A stretch of 64,000 bases of DNA from Adiantum capillus-veneris (taxonomy: Eukaryota > Streptophyta > Polypodiopsida > Polypodiales > Pteridaceae), in the NCBI GenBank assembly GCA_014529385.2, contig CM043964.1, positions 7,885,497 to 7,949,496 on the forward strand, in the 5' to 3' direction. Within the stretch, counting starts at the first letter, position 1, and every line of letters starts with the position of its first letter. Of the stretch, positions 1-11,749 are shown piece after piece. The notes under the pieces were generated by a model, which worked only from the letters and a program-made list of their open reading frames with translations, did not search any database and was not told the DNA's origin. The position numbers were made by a program, and so were the translations under genes.

Positions 1-56
1 ATATTAAATGATCAGTTTAACATGGGAAAATCATTTAGAATATTAGTTATTATGAG
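1..56 (-). repeat. partial 3' LTR of the first gypsy-1 tandem unit
   Basis: The first ~55 bases match the inner end of the LTR seen complete at 18394-19961 (shared ATTAAATGATCA and AAAATCATTT blocks). On the minus strand this is the first part of an LTR, and it joins directly to protease sequence at about position 57. All of pol is therefore missing between protease and LTR. The rest of the LTR lies outside the window. Confidence 0.7.
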
Positions 57-1499
57 AGCCCCTAGGATATCATCCTCATGTTGGAGAGGAGATATAAAAA
101 AGTCTTCTTTGTCAACATAGCTTTGCACATGAAGCCTCAACTTCTCAATAAATGGAGTAAGGGAGGCTTGATGTCCCTTGAAAAACCCATCGGAAGTTAC
201 AATATTTCCCATCTCGAAATCTTGTATGCCCAGTTGTGGCCAAATCCGTTGATGTAAAGTTGTGAGTAGATCCACGATCAAATAGGATGAAGGCATCTTC
301 CTTCCTCACCTTCCCCCAAGCATATGAAAGGGACCATCCTTTGCAATGAGCATCCTCTTTTGGAGCTTTGACCATGGAAGCTCTAGGAGTCTCATTGCGG
401 GCATTTCTTTTGGGGCGCCCTTGCTCCCCACAAAGCATTTGTGATCTTTACGAAAAGCCTTTAGCTCTTCAGCAGAGAAGTTGTTTTTGCATTTGTAAAC
501 TCCTTTCTCCTTGTTGTTGTTGTTGGACTTTCCTTGGGAAGAACTTTGAGCATTATTCTTCCCCTTTCAATTATTTTGATCTTTATTTTCCATGGGCTTG
601 GCATTCCTTTTAGCCGTTTGTTGGAAATTCATATGAGATGCAACCATAGTGTGGTGGACTGACTTCGGTGATAGAACCAAGTTATTGAGAGTTGCCATAC
701 TAAGCCATTTATTTAGGTAATCCCACATAAAATTGTTGCTTTTGCTTGACTTCAAACTCCACCATTTGGTGAGCACTTTATCTTTGGAGTCGCTTGCAAG
801 GAATTGCTTCATGATGGAACTCGTAGAGTTTTCCACGTCTTTGGAGCTTCATTGTTGCCATGAAGGCTAGCCCACCATTGACGAGCAGATTTTTGAAAGT
901 TCATAGCTACATGACGTAGCTTGGAGGATTCAATGAATCCCTCGTCTCGAAAGGCCGCATCAAATTGATGGTTGAAGGCCAATACTTTGTCAGTAGCACC
1001 AAATGTGCCATCATAGGTGAGAAAAGAGACACTCTTTCCTCCCTCTTTGAGCTTATTAAGCTTGTGGCACCTTCTCCAAATAGGGTAGGAGACAATTTCC
1101 TCTCCTCTTGTATTCTCTAGGAGAATAACTGCTGCTTTTGTTCGAAAGAGGAGGAAGGTGAAGAAGACGGAGAAGAGAGTGACCTCTTTCTTGCCTGTTT
1201 CTTTTTTTGTTTCCTCTTTTCCCTTTCGAAGTGACAAGGATAAGGACTATAGGATGATCTTTTCCTCTTCGGAGGAGTTGGGGATTGTCGAGACTGCTAT
1301 CTTCGTGGAGCCACATCTTCATATGAATTCGGAGATTCACTTCTTTCTCGTTCATTGGAAATTCCTCCCCTTCTCTTATCGGAGAGAGTCTTCTTTTGGA
1401 AGTCTCAACAAGAGGCTTCCTAAGCTCCCTCTCTTCTTTGAGAGGTAGGAAAATCCCATAAGCACAAAGTTGTTGGGTAACTTTTGCTAGCAAGGCAGG
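57..1499 (-). pseudogene. decayed gypsy gag and protease (gypsy-1, unit 1)
   Basis: Minus-strand remains of a Ty3/gypsy Gag followed by a retropepsin start. The gag core is recognisable from the phrases KVLAFNHQFDAAF and NFQKSARQWWASLHG (about 830-1010). The protease start reads FDRGSTHNF (about 265-290), with R where D-S/T-G is usual. Reading frames change several times. Compared with the second unit (16321-17886), this copy lacks about 90 bp inside gag near 755. Its far end, gag N-terminus, leader and primer site are deleted at about 1499, where gag sequence joins LTR sequence directly. It cannot encode a working protein. Domain identity is secure; exact borders are approximate. Confidence 0.8.
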
Positions 1500-2752
1500 G
1501 TAATTAAGAAAATCGTAGTGAGCATTTTTATGAGAATACTTTGAGAAAATAGAGGGTGAACTTGATTAAAGGTAGCAACATAACCATTATACTTAATTAG
1601 CTCGGCATGAATAATACTTTGCAAGAGAGAGAATTAGAGAACTTGACAATAGTTGAGGACCGGATTTATGTGGAGCCGGTCCCCCTTCCAAAAGGCTTTG
1701 GTTTTATAGTTTCTCTCATAAAGAGAGACTTGGTACAATACAAGATTTTTGTTCCTTGAGACGTTGATGGTGCAATGAATATAGAGAGATTCATGCACAA
1801 CAATTATGTATGTAACTTAGCTAAATGAAAGCATTAACTTGTCCCTAGCCTCACTCCCAAGACCTCAAACACCTTTGAAGTTGGAGAGCTAGGAGAGGAT
1901 GAGGGTAGGGAAGAGGAAGAATGAGTATTCTTACAAGAAAGAAGTAGTGTCCTCTCATACCATTACTAATAGAGCTTAGCATAGCATAGTAGCATAGTAA
2001 TGGAGATGAAGAAGATGGCTAGCATAGCATGGAAGCATGGCTCTTGGTTGGATTTTCATTCCATAGCCAAGAGTTGTTGGTGTAGGCTCTCAACTTCTCA
2101 AGCTTGGAGAAGGAGATGGTGTTGTTGCACAACAAACTATGAGAATGAGAGTGTGTGTGAGATAATGAGAGAGGGTATATGGTCAAGCACACCCCCTCCT
2201 TGCTTGGGTTGACCCCCTCTTCTAGGTCACGCCACCTGAAAGTGATTGGACCTCCTCAAGCCTGGCTAATCACATGCCTTTTGCATTTCAAGCAACAAGG
2301 GTAGCATTAGGACAAGTGTGCTTCTTACCCCTTTGAGAGAGAGGGCTTGAATCATGCTTTTAAAAATAAAAAATAAAAAAAATTCTCATTGGACCGCTTT
2401 AGAGGTCAATCAATAGGCTTTAGGCACTACATGAGGGAAACATGTGTAGGTGCTTAAACCACCTCAAGCTCAGCCCTAGCTTGCCTAAGGTCCTAGGTTT
2501 AAGGACTTTTAACACCAACCTTTTGAGGTCTTAAATGAAGCTAACCTTAAGGTCTTTCAAGCTCCATTAGGTAGCATTGCTCTGTGACATACCATCTCTC
2601 ATTTAGACCCATTGACTTTGGTCCCGTGCTGAGATATATCCATAAGCACATGTCGATATTGTAACTCTTGTTCCCGTTTATTCTTCCATATTAAATGATG
2701 AGTTTAATATGATTAAATTATTTGGATTAGTTAGATATTATATTTTATGACA
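1500..2752 (-). repeat. middle LTR of gypsy-1, shared by two tandem units
   Basis: It aligns with 18430-19961, beginning at the shared TTAAGAAA..GTAGTGAGC stretch and ending TTTTATGACA at 2752. On the minus strand it starts TGTCATAAAAT. About 270 bp present in the 18394-19961 copy (19388-19655) are missing here. It follows a polypurine tract at 2753-2765 that ends unit 2, and it precedes the gag of unit 1. It therefore acts as the 3' LTR of one unit and the truncated 5' LTR of the next. Confidence 0.75.
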
Positions 2753-2765
2753 CTACCTCTCTTTT
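2753..2765 (-). promoter_or_regulatory. polypurine tract of gypsy-1
   Basis: The minus strand reads AAAAGAGAGGTAG immediately before the LTR start TGTCATAAAA. A purine run touching the 3' LTR is the usual plus-strand primer site of an LTR retrotransposon. It is preceded by a short acidic peptide tail (V-E-D-D-Y-D), as is common at the end of gypsy pol. Confidence 0.65.
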
Positions 2766-3705
2766 AAATCATAGTCGTCCTCGACTATGAGGTAGATGAG
2801 ATGAAGCCTTAGTCACTAGCCTATGTTTCTTAGTGGATAGAGGATCCCTTTTACCCTACGACATCATTCTAGAATGGATGACTAATCCATTTGGTACTTG
2901 AGAGACTTACCTACCGCAAGCATGTCTGCTCTAGAGTCCATTTCATTCTCCCAAAGTAGAGGGACAAATGCTACTTGGTGTTTGAGAGACATCGTCATCA
3001 CAAACATGATTCTAAGCATGCATACTACTTAAATTTATGCACAATAAGAAGAGAAATAGTCTTATAAACAAAAACATTGATCATTTAAAAAAAAACATTT
3101 ACATTTTCTTACTCTAATGTAGCATTGTAAGCATTGAAAAGATTTATACTTTCCTTAAGCTGTGTTCCTTACATCCATCTAGCATCTTCATAAGGATAAT
3201 TTTTTAACTTAATTAGATACTGTCGAATAATCTTACCATGTCTTAGTGCCTTGTCTTTGTGTCAAAAAATTGACTCAAGCTGAAGAACCTCTTCTTGATC
3301 TTCAATCTCGGGCGGGTCCTCAATGATTGGTTCTTGTTGTGGCTCTCCTTTGCATGGCTTAAGTACACTCACATGAAAGCATTGTGAATGAGCCACCAAT
3401 GTTTGGGAAACTTGAGTTGATAAGACATCTCATTGATTGGTTTTAGGATTTGAAAAGGTCTATAGTATCTTTTTGCTAGTTTAGCATAATACTTTTGGTG
3501 GTTCGTAGGATTTTTGCTTGTAGTCTGCCTCAATCAAGCCTTGGGAAATTTAAGTAGGACCCAATCATTTTCCTTGAAAGCTAAGGCCCATTTGTGCTTG
3601 TTAGTAGAAGCCTCCTTAATCTTTTGGATAGATTCTTGTAGGTCTCAGTCATATTCATCGGCGTCAAAGATCCTCCCATGTACCTTAAATAGCAAGGGAA
3701 TTTTA
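2766..3705 (-). pseudogene. gypsy-1 integrase C-terminal region, decayed
   Basis: Minus-strand reading from 3705 downwards gives an integrase C-terminal domain in broken frames: heptad-like K-I-K-E-A-S-T-N-K-H-K-W-A, then FKENDWVLLKFPKA and a tail toward the polypurine tract. It is the direct continuation of the integrase fragment at 9573-9754; element G was inserted between them, with TTTTA duplicated at 3701-3705 and 9568-9572. Stops and shifts are frequent, most severely in 2766-3230. Confidence 0.7.
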
Positions 3706-3876
3706 TGTCAGGACAAGGATCCTGTACCCTAAGAACTAGGTTAGTCACGGACTACGGCCAAGAGTCGGGCTAGGTAGTGTGGACAGGGGATTCGTCTAGG
3801 GCAAGGGGCTAGGAGCCCGCCTATATAAAGGGAGGTTGGGAGGAGGATCCGAGAAGTATAGTTCCTAGTTCTTACA
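3706..3876 (+). repeat. 5' LTR of element G
   Basis: 171 bp, TGTCAGGA..TTCTTACA, nearly identical to 9398-9567. It contains a TATA box, CTATATAAAG, at 3821-3830. LTRs this short are unusual among plant gypsy elements. Confidence 0.95.
3821..3830 (+). promoter_or_regulatory. TATA box in the 5' LTR of G
   Basis: CTATATAAAG, about 50 bp before the LTR end; the same motif is in the 3' LTR at about 9512-9520. It would place the element's transcription start near 3850. Confidence 0.7.
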
Positions 3877-3877
3877 C

Positions 3878-3890
3878 TGGTATCAGAGCC
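3878..3890 (+). promoter_or_regulatory. primer binding site of G (initiator tRNA-Met type)
   Basis: TGGTATCAGAGCC begins one base after the 5' LTR. This is the standard primer-binding sequence complementary to the 3' end of plant initiator tRNA-Met in many gypsy and copia elements. Confidence 0.9.
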
Positions 3891-4652
3891 TAGGAGTCTC
3901 TTCCACTCTCTCTCTAGGCGTGGTCTCTTTAGGCCCCTAAAAGTAGGCTCCTTTGGTGAGAACTGTTGCTTTTTTGGGCCCTTTTCCGTTTTTAGCCGGT
4001 CTACTTGTTGCCAAATCGGGCAGACCTTCTTGTTTTGGACGCGAGGCTATGGTGCATGAAACTCGGAGCTTCCGGGCTTGGAGGGGGCGCCATGGAGCAG
4101 TAGAACTGTGGTGAATCTCTTTTCGGCCATAGCCAGCAGGGGCGAGCCCCGCCATCATCCTCATCAAGCGCGTAGGCTTTGGCCCGCCAGGCTTCGGCCC
4201 ACTACCTGCAGCTTGGGCTTCAAAAAACCACAATACTTTCACATTGGTAAGGCCCTTTGTCCATGTGCTGGCAAGCCTCCGGTGAAGCAAGCCGAGCAGT
4301 TCGAGCAAGAGAAATTCACTACGACTTTCCCAAGGTCGGCGGACTGCAGAAATTACAACACCTACTGTTTTTTTTAGCAGCGACTTCAAGAGTCGTTCAA
4401 GGCGATGACTTCAAGAGTCATTCAAAGCAACATATGAGTCGACCATACACGGTAAAGCTTCAACCATATACGGTGCAGAGTTCACTTTCAATTACGCTTC
4501 GGCTCAAAGATAACGCTTCAACCATATACGAGGCGGAGTTCGATTATGTGCTACGACGATTCGCTGCTACGATGTGGAGTTAGCTATGCTTTGCAAGTGC
4601 TACCAACATCCGGTATTTTTTTTGAGTACTTCTTACACTGCACGATGTAGCC

Positions 4653-6027
4653 ATGGATTCGGATATCAACATGACATTCAATTTTGAGCAAAGTACTCCC
4701 GATCTTGCCAAAGACGGCTCGCGGCCGGATACTCTCAAGGAGAGTACCCGCGATGCTACGGCAGGAGAAGATACTTACACATTGCTCGATATTCAGGAAT
4801 TTTGTGCACTTCAGACACGCATGTCAGTCATGGATGAAAACTTTAAGGCTTTAAATAAAAAGGTTACTAAACATTCCACTTTAGTCATTCAATTGATGCA
4901 ACATCAGACTAAGAGTCCGGCTGACACCCACATGCATGAGCACATTGGAACACAAGGGCAAGGCCCAATTAATGAAACACTGCATACTCTCACTACCAAA
5001 GAGTTCGATGATTTATTGAAGAATTTCAAACCACCAGTTTTCAAAGGCGAAGACCGGGACCGCAATAAGGATGCAGTGAACATCTTTCTCAGTAAATGGG
5101 ATGGAATTCACGCCTTACGGCGAACTTCGGATGCAGTAAGAGCTCTGCAAATGAGAAGGCAAGGCCTACAAATGGTGGATGTGTCTCAAGGAGAAGAACA
5201 TCATACCACAGAGTTGGAAAGCCTTTGAATCAATATTTAGCAAGGAATTTTTGCCTACAAACGAGGCCGACCGGAATTGGACCGCTTGGGACACGTGCTC
5301 CATGCGCCAATTTCCGTCCCTCCTTGAATATATCTCTCACTATAGAGACGTCATCCTCAAGTTGGAAGGATTGGATACCTTTCAACAAGTATGAGGGTTC
5401 ATACGAGGGCTGACTCCAGAACTTAAGAAGTACGTCAAATCTCAGGACCCTAAAACACTTGAGGAAACCATAGTGAAAGCACATATTCATGATGAACCTG
5501 ATGATAAGAAAACACATAACAGTCACGTGCTTGCTAGTACACATAGTAAAACACGCACTCAGTACGGGCACAATAAAAGAAAATTTATAGTTGCAAATTC
5601 AGATGCATCTAAAAAACCCAAGGGGTCCAGGGGTCCTCTCTCCCCTGAGGATTTTGATAAGGCCAAGAAAGAGAAGCTATGTTTTCAATGCTTAGGAAGA
5701 GGCCATGGCAAAAAGGATTGTCCCAAGGGGAAATCTGTTGCCCAGGGGACAGAGAAAGCAGTGCACACGGTGCAACTACTGCCTCTCGAGTCTTCCTCCA
5801 AGTTCTCCACAGTGGAAGTAACACACACTGAGGTGATGCATGAATGCTATCTCATAGCTTCCATGTGGCAACAGACCTTTGGACCACATGAGTTAGTACG
5901 TATGCATGGATATCTGCAAGGGCACAAGGTGCGCATCTTGGTAGATGACGATGCTACGCACAATTTCATCAATTATGGATTGGTGAAAAAGCTCAAACTG
6001 CCTCAAACTCCGAGTACCCACCGCTAG
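4653..6027 (+). pseudogene. gag and start of protease of element G
   Basis: Starts with ATG at 4653 (MDSDINMTFNF), after a leader of about 770 bp. The capsid-like region runs in frame to about 5155, shifts by one base (continuing as WMCLKEKNIIPQSWKAF), meets a TGA at 5392, and continues through GFIRGLTPELKKYV. A zinc knuckle C-FQ-C-LGRG-H-GKKD-C (CX2CX4HX4C, about 5680-5723) binds RNA in functional Gag. The retropepsin start (about 5935-5965) reads VDDDATHNFI, where the family has D-S/T-G-A, so the active-site triad is altered. A TAG at 6025 interrupts the protease. Product would be virion core and processing enzyme; here it is dead. Confidence 0.88.
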
Positions 6028-7404
6028 AAGGTAGCAATGATGAATGGACATGACAGTGAAGTATGGGATACTTAGTGCCGAGCTGTTCCATTGGAAGTAC
6101 AAGGGTACTCTACTTGTTTGGATTTTCAAGTCATGAACATGGAAATGGCTGATGTGGTTCTTGGTAGGGCGTGGTTGCATAGCCTAGGACCATCGCTGAA
6201 GCGTAGCTATGAGCACAACAGTTTGATGTTCGATTCCCATGGCACACATGTGTTGTTGTTAGGAGAAAAGGATATACCATCATCACCACTTATTTGTACC
6301 GCTGAGCTGATGCAGCTCGTTTCTGATAATAAAATAGAACAGGTTTTCTTGTGTTACTCACTGTCTCATTTTCTTTCTAACATTGAGTCTGTTGAACATT
6401 CCTCAATGCCGCATGCTTCTCTCTCTTTTATTCCACCAATTTCTAATTCTATACAAGCAAACGTTGCTAATTAGTTACAAAATTTGTTAAAAGAATTTAA
6501 AGATGTTTTTCCTAATGATTTGCCATCAGGTTTACCACCGACACGCTTAGTGCAACATGGCATTGACGTGGCTGCAGGCTGTAAACCTATTAGTAAACCA
6601 CCTTACCGTATGAGTTACTCAGAGGCTGCTGAGGTGGAACGTCAGCTTGCTGACTACCTTAGCAGAGGATTTATACAACCCAGTTCTTCACCATGGACTT
6701 CGCCTATACTCTTGGTGAAGAAAAAGGACGACAGTATGCGCATGTGTGTAGACTACCGGGGCTTAAATTCGGTTACAGTTAAGAACAAATACCCATTGCC
6801 AAGGGTCGATGAGTTATTTGATAAGCTAACTCATAAACGTTTTTTTTCAAAAATTGACTTGCGGTCAGGATATCACCAAGTCCGTATTCGGCTTGCTGAT
6901 ATACCTAAGACTGCATTCCGAACACGGTTTGGACATTACGAGTTTTTGGTGATGCCCTTTGGGTTAACCAATGCGCCCGCGACATTCATGACACTTATGG
7001 ATAGTGTCTTGAAACCATATTTGGGCAAATTTGTCATTGTGTTCCTCGATGACATTCTAGTTTATAGTGCTTCTGAAGTAGAGCACTTGCAACATCTCAG
7101 GCAGGTGTTTGAGTTGTTACGTGCAAACCAGTTATATGCCCAGGAATCTAAATGTGATTTTCTCAAGGAAGAAATTCATTATTTAGGGCATGTCATTTCA
7201 GCTAATGGACTATACATGGATCAATCCAAAGTGGATACCATCCGAAAATGGCCACCTCCTAAAAATCTGGAAGAATTACAGATCTTTTTAGGCTTCGCAG
7301 GTTTTTACCGAAGGTTCGTTAAAAACTATGCTCACCTTGTTGTACCTATGACGGACCAACTAAAAGGCAAAGGTAAGGCTTTTCAGTGGGGTTCCGCTCA
7401 ATAG
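6028..7404 (+). pseudogene. protease end and reverse transcriptase of element G
   Basis: The frame continues through TAG at 6025, 6073 and 6472 without a shift. Protease C-terminal half: VVLGRAWLHSLGP (about 6157-6195). RT follows from about 6490: [80 protein letters not shown], and the catalytic FLDDILVYS (about 7045-7070), where the family usually has Y-x-D-D or F-x-D-D. It is therefore catalytically complete apart from the stops. A TAG at 7402 ends the ORF at the start of the connection to RNase H. Confidence 0.92.
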
Positions 7405-7979
7405 CAGAGTTTTGAAACACTCAAAGACGCATTAGCTACAACTCCTATACTGGCTATTGTCGATCCTTTGAAACCATTCTGTTGGAAACGGATGCCAGTG
7501 ACCGTGCTATTGGGGCAGTTCTGTTACAAGACGGACGACCAATTGCATTTGAAAGTAAGAAGCTGGATGCAGCTCAGTAGAATTATTCTCCTTACGAACG
7601 CGAACGCTATGCAATAGTGTCTGCCTTAAAGACATGGTGTTACTATTTGTACGGTGCTCAGTTCGAGATTGTGTTTGACCATGAAAGCATCAAATGGTTT
7701 ACACAACAAACACATTTAAAGGGTCGAAAAGCCAGGTGGGCCGAGATCCTTCAGGAATATGACGCCAAGTTTAGGTATCACAACGGCCGATACAATATAG
7801 TGGCAGATGCTCTCAGTCGAGCGCCAGAGATCAATTCGCTATTGTTCACGAAACTTCGTAGTGAATTTTTAGAGTCTCTCAAGGGCAAATATGAGCAAGA
7901 TGAAACATATTCCAAAGTGTGGAGTCATGTTCAAAAGAGGGATCCTTCTCACTCCAATGCAGGTATAGTGCGCAGTTAA
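7405..7979 (+). pseudogene. RNase H of element G
   Basis: After TAG 7402 the frame runs to about 7480, where one base is lost or gained. It then reads ETDASDRAIGAVLLQDG and AIVSALKTWCYYLYG, with the DHESIKWF motif and the closing VADALSRAPE (about 7800-7830) typical of Ty3/gypsy RNase H, which removes the RNA template strand. A TAG lies at 7578. A further frame change near 7960 leads into integrase. Confidence 0.88.
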
Positions 7980-9397
7980 CCTCCACACCTAGTTCTCCTT
8001 TATCAAGTGATGAACAACGATGGAAGCATTTCACCATCGACAATGGGTACCTACTCCACAAGGGGAGAGTTTGTGTATCGACGGACACAGACATTCGGCG
8101 CCAAATTCTTTATGAATGTCATGATAGTCCAAGTGCAGGGCACCCGGGGATTAGAAAAACTTATTCTCTCGTAAGACGACAGTTTTACTGGCCAGGTCTA
8201 CATGGCTTTGTTCAAGCTTATGTCTTGCATTGCCAAAAATGTCAAGTTAACAAAGCAGAGCACCTGAAAGCAGGAGGACTCTTACATCCTATGGAAATTC
8301 CCAATGGAAAATGGGAAAGTATCTCCATGGATTTTATAGTAGGTTTACCAACCACTATACGAGGTCATGACTCAGTATGGGTGGTCGTAGACAGGTTGAC
8401 TAAACTCTGTAAGTTTATTCCGACCAAATCAATGATTAAGACACTGAAACTAGCAAGATTATTTGTGGACAATCTATACAAATTGTATGGGTTGCCAAGT
8501 AATATTGTTAGTGACCGTGACCCAAAGTTTAACAGCCACTTTTGGAGAGCGGTATTTAAACGATTGGGTACACAACTCAACCTCAGTACAAATCACCATC
8601 CAGAAACAGATGGTCAAACGGAACAGGTTAACCTGGTGCTAGAGATTATGCTAAGAGCATACGTCAGCAAAAAATAGACAGACTGGGAAGAATACTTACC
8701 TATTCTAGAGTTTGTCTACAACAGTTCTAAGCATGTTACAACAGGCTTCAGTCTTTTCATGCTCATGTACGGGTTCCAACCTAGGTCACCAGTTACGGTG
8801 GGGTTGGCAACCGAAAAACTCCAACAGGTTAAGGATTTTCTCCAAGACCACATGGATATGCTGAAACTTGCTCGTCAGAACGTCCGACAAGCACAAGATC
8901 GGTATAAGAAATACGCTGATGAGAAACGTCGGTAAGTTACCTTCGAAGAAGGGGATAAAGTATTTTTATGTGTGCCAAAACATTCAGAAAGTCTGAAAAC
9001 TAGACCGACACCTAAATTATCTCCCCGATATTGTGGGCCTTTCAAAATACTCAAGCGAGTTGGTGATTGGGTCTACAAACTAGTACTACCATCACACTCT
9101 CGCATTCATCCGGTATTTCATGTAAGCCGTTTACGCAAGCGATTACATGGGGACGACAACGTCGTCGATCAACAGGTTTTGGTCGATTACATTGAACCTC
9201 CTACATTACCGCATGAACCTGAACGTGTTATGGATTATCACGAGTTACGTACACGCCATCATGTATGACAACAAGCCTTAATCAAGTGGAAAGACCGACC
9301 TGAAGAAGGTGCCACTTGGGAGAACATTAGTGTTCTTAAGAAGAAGTTTCCCACTTTTGTTTTCGAGGACGAAAACTCTTCTACAAGGGGGGAGTAA
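7960..9397 (+). pseudogene. integrase with chromodomain-like tail, element G
   Basis: Integrase zinc domain H-H-C-C: H of YECHDSPSAGH and C of LHCQKCQ (about 8118-8245). The catalytic D-D-E core is visible as SMDFIVGL, IVSDRDPKF and ETDGQTEQVN (about 8325-8630). Stops are TAG 8675, TAA 8933 and TGA 9266, all in one frame. The C-terminal part contains GPFKILKRVG and IHPVFHVSRLRKRL. The final segment ALIKWKDRPEEGATWE with FPTFVFED resembles a chromodomain, the module that steers plant chromoviruses to heterochromatin. The ORF ends with TAA at 9395-9397, touching the 3' LTR. Confidence 0.9.
9384..9397 (+). promoter_or_regulatory. polypurine tract of G
   Basis: The run CAAGGGGGGAGTAA lies directly before the 3' LTR start TGTCAGG at 9398; it is the expected plus-strand priming site. 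Confidence 0.85.
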
Positions 9398-9567
9398 TGT
9401 CAGGACAAGGGTCCTGTACCCTAAGAACTAGGTTAGTCACGGACTACGGCCAAGGGTCGGGTAGGTAGTGTGGACAGGGGATCCGTCTAGGGCAAGGGGC
9501 TAGGAGCCCGCCTATATAAAGGGAGGTTGGGAGGAGGATCCGAGAAGTCCAGTTCCTAGTTCTTACA
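9398..9567 (+). repeat. 3' LTR of element G
   Basis: 170 bp; differs from the 5' LTR by about five substitutions and one missing base. It is followed by the target duplication TTTTA at 9568-9572. Confidence 0.95.
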
Positions 9568-9572
9568 TTTTA

Positions 9573-9754
9573 GGTCTTCCTTTGATGTTTTTGAAAGGTG
9601 CCTTCCCCATAGTAGTATGGATAGTGTTATTGTATGCATACTACTCTACAAAAGGTACGTACTTTTCCCATTGTGAATGTTGATCTACTTTGGTAACATA
9701 GGTCTTAAGTAGATCGAGAATCCTAAGGTTGGCTATTTCACTTTGGCCATCCGT
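9573..9754 (-). pseudogene. gypsy-1 integrase fragment between two nested insertions
   Basis: The minus strand reads DGQSEIANLRILDLLKTY and then WEKYVPFVEYAYNN and GKAPF, i.e. the integrase core just after the conserved H-P-Q-T motif. The H-P-Q-T half lies at 14122-14140, on the other side of element T. The other edge is the insertion site of element G. The small piece is well conserved, with no stop in the right frame. Confidence 0.85.
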
Positions 9755-11749
9755 TGTTGTGCTCTAACACGTACATAGTGGGAACTAATGCTACAAGATC
9801 TATCTTGCAACTTTTTAGATACATAAGTATATTTGCCATAATATACATATGCATACCTAAGAATAATAATCATCTTTCTATCTCATGCTAATATTTATCT
9901 AAAAGGGTAACATATTCTTACTTTAGCATTAGAAAGTACTATTGGAAAAGCGTCAATAGTTCTGTCTCTTTAACTTGGGAAAAAAGGAATTGGTTCTTTC
10001 TTTCTAATATCTCATTATTATCTAACACCCTAGCTAGATCCTATATCTAGGGTAACTTCCAATATATATATATTGGAAGTATTTTTTGTATATTTTTTAT
10101 TTTTTTTTTAATTAGCTACTAGAAAGGAATCAAATCCTAGTGGGACACTAGTTTGCATGATTTTCAAAGATACACCTATTTTAATGCATTACTGCAAGGA
10201 TGCTTACAAAAATTTGTCAAGGAGCAATGTCATGCTTTCATATTGCATGAGGTGTCCATTGGAATCAAATGAAATCTACGCTAAGGGGACCACAAGAAGA
10301 CTTTTATTGCTAGAAATGTACCCTATTTTGATGATTTTTTTGCACAAGGTTTCAATCTATATTGGAAAAAGTATATAAAATAGGGGTCGTAGCTTATGAA
10401 CTGAAATTTTTGCTCCTAAATGTTTTTCTTTATTTGGGCCACAGTTAAGGTGATATGATCAAAATGGTGGACTCCAGCCTCTGCCCACATCATGCAGGGA
10501 CAACTCATTTCAAACTTTGTCAATTCATGTTCATACTGGCTCTTCTCTTTCTTGTGTAACCATTGGGGGTTCCCTTCACCTATAAAAGGGGACCTCTTCT
10601 TCCTTGAAAATCATTCATGAGGGAGTGAGAGGATTCATGCCTAATTGTACTTAGCCATAAACATAAACCTAAGCCTACACTTGCTCCTAGAGGAAGACTA
10701 GCCAATCTTGTAAGCTATCCTTGGAAGATCAATTCTAATCAAAGAAGGTCTTGAACTTAGTGCATCAATCAAGGATTGAAGTCTTCCCTCTTCTTCTCTC
10801 TCCATAAAAATGGTGAATAACTCCCAAAGAGTTTGTCAAGTAAGATATGTTTTACTTTGATATTTTGTTGGTTTCTTGCTGTTTTATTTTTCATCTCTAA
10901 TCCAACATATATCTCTAATTTTATCTCCCTCCCTAACCAAAATTATCTCTCTCACTCTTAGAAAGTTATTCTCTTTACAAATTCTAAGTTCTTCTTACTG
11001 CAGGTATATCTCTCTCCGCAGTATCCTTATTGCCTACGGGCAAGAATAGGGCTTAGGAGAGAAAAATCTCTTTTTTTTCACTTCTCTTACATCTACATTT
11101 TGCACATACTAGAAATATCCTAGATGAATAATGCACAAGATGTGAATTTCTATCGCTTTGACTCTGTACGATCTATTACAATTAATGTATGGATTAGTTG
11201 TAAAATACACTTTCAACAACGTATAGTGTTTCTCTTTGGCCTAGAAAGGCTCAATGAAAATACTTCTTTCACCCGATCCCATCATACTACCCCTTATAGA
11301 CTATAACTTTTCTTTTTACATAAGTCTAGTTATCTTGCTATAAACCAAGAGAATTTGTACACACAATTAATCCCAATCACTAGACAAAACATATATATTA
11401 TGGTAAACACAAAACTACAATTTCAAAGAGTAATTTGTAGCATGTTTGTTCGGCAAAGATTGAATGCCATTAACTCATCTATTAACCTTTTCATATTACC
11501 CATATACGATACGACCATAGCCTTGATCTTTTCATCTTTGTGTTGTTTTGATGTTCTCATTTGTGTTCTTTCTTTGTGTGTGTGAGTGCAAGAGAGAAGA
11601 GTAGGGCTTCCTTGATTGCACTTCCTTCCAAACCCTACACTTCATGGCATCTATGGTATAACTTCTTCATATAGTTTTTGGAGTTCTCTCACAAAATCAC
11701 ACAGTCAAATGCCCGGTGCTTTCTTGGCAAGACCACAAACTTATCGACA
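9755..11749 (+). repeat. 5' LTR of element T
   Basis: 1,995 bp beginning TGTTGTGCTC and ending TTATCGACA. It contains an AT-rich stretch with a TATATATATA run (about 10062), the promoter motif CACCTATAAAAGG (about 10578-10590) and pyrimidine-rich downstream sequence. It encodes no convincing protein; small ORFs at 10157, 11124 and 11355 have no recognisable content. Confidence 0.9.
10578..10590 (+). promoter_or_regulatory. TATA box in the 5' LTR of T
   Basis: CACCTATAAAAGG is kept at the same place in the 3' LTR (about 12950). Conservation in both repeats supports a promoter that drives the element in plus orientation. Confidence 0.7.

Larger units (their letters stand above)
3706..9567 (+). 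mobile_element. complete Ty3/gypsy chromodomain-type retrotransposon G
   Basis: A full-length element of 5.86 kb. It has LTRs 3706-3876 and 9398-9567, a primer site at 3878, a polypurine tract before 9398 and a 5-bp target duplication TTTTA (3701-3705 / 9568-9572). Domain order is gag, protease, RT, RNase H, integrase and a chromodomain-like tail, which places it among plant chromoviruses; the very short LTRs recall the Reina-type branch (inference). The LTRs differ at six positions by my count, so the insertion is not recent. Nine in-frame stops and about three frameshifts make it non-functional. It sits in opposite orientation inside the gypsy-1 integrase gene. Confidence 0.93.

Noticed and set aside
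1158-1448. Plus-strand ORF over gypsy-1 gag
   Set aside because: The opposite strand carries the recognisable gag; this frame has no family pattern.
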